Positions 62,466 through 64,000 of a stretch of 64,000 bases of DNA are shown here, one piece after another (position 1 is the stretch's first letter; every line of letters starts with the position of its first letter). Below the pieces are notes generated by a model. It did no database searches. It was not told the DNA's origin and worked only from the letters and a program-made list of their open reading frames with translations. This DNA comes from Agromyces mangrovi (GTDB lineage: Bacteria > Actinomycetota > Actinomycetes > Actinomycetales > Microbacteriaceae), in NCBI RefSeq assembly GCF_030296695.1, contig NZ_AP027737.1, positions 3,224,001 to 3,288,000 of the forward strand, read 5' to 3'. A program made the position numbers and the translations under genes.

Positions 62466-63278
62466 GTGATCGAGTTCCGAGGCGTGTCCAAGCGGTTCGA
62501 CGACGGCACCCTGGCGGTCGCCGACGTCGACATCGTGATCCCACCGCACCGCACGACGGTGTTCGTCGGCTCGTCCGGCTCCGGCAAGACCACGCTGCTG
62601 CGCATGATCAACCGCATGGTCGACCCGACCTCGGGTGCGGTGCTCATCGACGGCGAGGACGTCGCCGGCGTCGACCCCGTGCGGCTGCGGCGCGGCATCG
62701 GCTACGTCATGCAGAACTCCGGCCTGCTGCCGCACCGGAAGGTGATCGACAACGTGGCCACCGTGCCGCTGCTGCGCGGCACGCCCAAGCGCGAGGCCCG
62801 TGCGCACGCGCTCGAGCTGCTCGACACGGTCGGGCTCGACCGCAGCCTCGCCGACCGGTACCCCGGCCAGCTCTCGGGCGGCCAGCAGCAGCGCGTCGGC
62901 GTCGCGCGCGGGCTCGCCGTCGACCCCAACATCCTGCTCATGGACGAGCCGTTCGGCGCCGTCGACCCGATCGTGCGGGCCGAGCTCCAGCAGGAGCTGC
63001 TGCGCCTGCAGCGCGACCTGGGCAAGACCGTCGTGTTCGTCACGCACGACATCGACGAGGCCTTCCTGCTCGGCGACCAGGTGATCATCCTGAAGACCGG
63101 CGGCGAGATCGTGCAGAGCGGATCGCCTGCGGAGATCCTGGCCCACCCCGCGGACGACTTCGTGGCGGGCTTCGTCGGCGCCGACCGGGGCAAGCGCGCG
63201 CTGACCGTGACCGAGGTCGACGGGCGGCGCGTGGTCGTCGACGCCGACGGCCGGCCGGCGGGAGTGCTCACTCCGTGA
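62466..63278 (+). CDS. ABC transporter ATPase, glycine-betaine/osmoprotectant type
   Basis: A 270-aa ATPase of the OpuCA/ProV class for quaternary-amine uptake. Walker A is VGSSGSGKTTLL near residue 37, the ABC signature is LSGGQQQR near residue 140, Walker B is ILLMDEPFGAVD and the switch His is in VTHDIDEA. MINRMVDPTSG and GYVMQNSGLLPH are characteristic of the osmoprotectant subgroup. No CBS domains follow, so the osmosensing tail of classic OpuA/ProV is missing. The GTG at 62466 has a GGGGAGGG ribosome-binding site. It overlaps the following permease by four bases. The 188-base interval upstream holds no gene. Confidence 0.9.
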   Translation: MIEFRGVSKRFDDGTLAVADVDIVIPPHRTTVFVGSSGSGKTTLLRMINRMVDPTSGAVLIDGEDVAGVDPVRLRRGIGYVMQNSGLLPHRKVIDNVATVPLLRGTPKREARAHALELLDTVGLDRSLADRYPGQLSGGQQQRVGVARGLAVDPNILLMDEPFGAVDPIVRAELQQELLRLQRDLGKTVVFVTHDIDEAFLLGDQVIILKTGGEIVQSGSPAEILAHPADDFVAGFVGADRGKRALTVTEVDGRRVVVDADGRPAGVLTP

Positions 63279-63958
63279 GCTGGATCGTCGACAACCTCGA
63301 CCTGATCGGGGAGCTCGCACTCGTGCACCTGCGGCTCGCGGTGCCGCCCATCGTGCTCGCGTTCGTGCTGAGCGTGCCGATCGGGTGGGTCGCGTGGCGC
63401 TACGAGTGGTCGCGCGGGGTGCTGCTCAGCGTGATCGGGCTCATCTACGCCATCCCGTCGCTGCCGCTGTTCGTCGCACTCCCGGCCATCCTCGGCACCT
63501 CCCGACGCAGCGAGCTCAACGTCATCATCGCGCTCACGCTCTACGGCATCGCGCTCATGGTGCGCTCCGTGGCCGACGGGTTCGGCGGCGTCGACCGCGA
63601 CATCAGGCAGGCCGCGACCGGCGTCGGCTACTCGGGCTGGGGCCGCTTCTGGCAGGTCGACCTCCCGCTCGCCGGGCCGGTGCTGCTCGCGGGCCTCCGC
63701 GTCGTCGCGGTCAGCACGGTGAGCCTCGTCACGGTCGGCGCCGTGATCGGCGTGCAGAGCCTCGGCAGCCTCTTCACCGACGGGTTCCAGCGCGGCATCC
63801 AGGCCGAGATCTGGGCCGGCATCATCGCCACCATGCTGCTTGCGTTCGCGATCGACGGCCTGCTCGTCGTGGCCGGGCGCCTCGCCATGCCGTGGACGCG
63901 CGCCGGCGCAGCGGCATCCGCCACCCGCACCGACGAGCGCGAGGAGGCGACGGCATGA
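63275..63958 (+). CDS. ABC transporter permease, osmoprotectant type
   Basis: A 227-aa integral membrane permease of the ProW/OpuCB class with about six helices. The BPD-transport domain includes IYAIPSLPLFVALPAIL and, in the EAA-type loop, RDIRQAATGVGYSGWGRFWQVDLPLAGPVLLAGL, quoted here by position near residues 108-140. The GTG start overlaps the ATPase stop. Its stop overlaps the next permease ATG (ATGA), so all three genes form one translationally coupled operon. Confidence 0.9.
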   Translation: MSWIVDNLDLIGELALVHLRLAVPPIVLAFVLSVPIGWVAWRYEWSRGVLLSVIGLIYAIPSLPLFVALPAILGTSRRSELNVIIALTLYGIALMVRSVADGFGGVDRDIRQAATGVGYSGWGRFWQVDLPLAGPVLLAGLRVVAVSTVSLVTVGAVIGVQSLGSLFTDGFQRGIQAEIWAGIIATMLLAFAIDGLLVVAGRLAMPWTRAGAAASATRTDEREEATA

Positions 63959-64000
63959 ACCTCTTCGCGGACGCGTTCGCCTGGCTGCTCGACCCCGTCA
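63955..64000 (+). CDS. Second ABC permease, 5' fragment
   Basis: The first 15 codons (MNLFADAFAWLLDPV) run off the window. The start overlaps the previous permease stop by four bases. Osmoprotectant importers commonly have two permeases (OpuCB and OpuCD type) and a binding protein, so this is the expected second permease; the binding-protein gene is probably beyond the window. Confidence 0.75.
   Translation, partial: MNLFADAFAWLLDPV

Noticed and set aside
1..64000. tRNA, rRNA, CRISPR arrays, insertion sequences, prophage or attachment sites
   Set aside because: No tRNA-like folds, regular spacer arrays, transposase or integrase genes or flanking repeats were seen. Codon usage looks uniform across the window.

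Overview
This window is high-GC (roughly 70% or more) actinobacterial chromosome. The gene content and order point to the family Microbacteriaceae: a C50-carotenoid operon, the actinobacterial dcw (division and cell wall) cluster running into sepF-yggT-divIVA, a PknL/Rv2175c-like kinase neighbourhood, and frequent GTG starts. An Agromyces-like genus is possible but is only inference. Almost everything is core chromosome. I see no prophage, insertion sequence, CRISPR array, tRNA or rRNA.

Layout. 1-9.5 kb holds single housekeeping and accessory genes: the end of one secreted transglycosylase-like protein and a complete paralogue, an F420-type reductase, a DUF2142 membrane protein, YedK/HMCES, an EEP-fold hydrolase, a stand-alone LigD polymerase domain, NnrE, a zinc peptidase, a small GNAT, an NAD-dependent epimerase and an S4 protein. 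9.5-15.1 kb (minus strand) is a tightly overlapping carotenoid operon, idi-crtE-crtB-crtI-crtYe-crtYf-crtEb, predicted to make a decaprenoxanthin-like C50 pigment. It is divergent from a MarR (CrtR-like) regulator across a perfect 23-bp palindrome. 15.7-19.7 kb carries a Nudix hydrolase, a CDP-alcohol phosphatidyltransferase, a GarA-like FHA protein, FtsR, a second MerR and a ParA. 19.7-30.2 kb carries pyruvate carboxylase, a MinD/EspI-like ATPase, peptide deformylase, acyl-CoA synthetase, a ROK glucokinase, a PlsC-type acyltransferase and class II DAHP synthase. 30.3-34.6 kb holds a PASTA kinase (PknL-like), a LysM protein, an Rv2175c-like DNA-binding protein and a polyprenyl synthase. 34.6-52.5 kb is DUF3040-mraZ-rsmH-ftsL-ftsI-murF-mraY-murD-ftsW-murG-murC-ftsQ-ftsZ-yggS-sepF-yggT-divIVA-lspA. 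52.5-64 kb holds rluD, dnaE, a flavin reductase, hisD, nrdR, pyrD, an App1-type phosphatase, a TetR regulator and an osmoprotectant-type ABC importer that runs off the window end.

Two results matter most to a user of this annotation. First, at least 14 single-base deletions break 13 otherwise intact genes, including essential ones (def, ftsL, ftsI, murG). Every one is repaired by adding one G or C within or beside a short G/C run, so the sequence very probably contains systematic homopolymer errors and these genes are probably intact in the organism. They are annotated as full-length CDS with the break position given. Second, murE is missing between ftsI and murF, where it normally sits in actinobacteria.

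Transcription signals are unusually readable. Many genes have a TANNNT-like -10 box ending only 6-9 bases before the start codon, which implies leaderless mRNAs, and these boxes also decide several start codons. No gap between genes exceeds 300 bases. I found no convincing new multi-gene system; the best leads are the carotenoid operator, the absent murE, and the paired ParA-type ATPases around pyruvate carboxylase.
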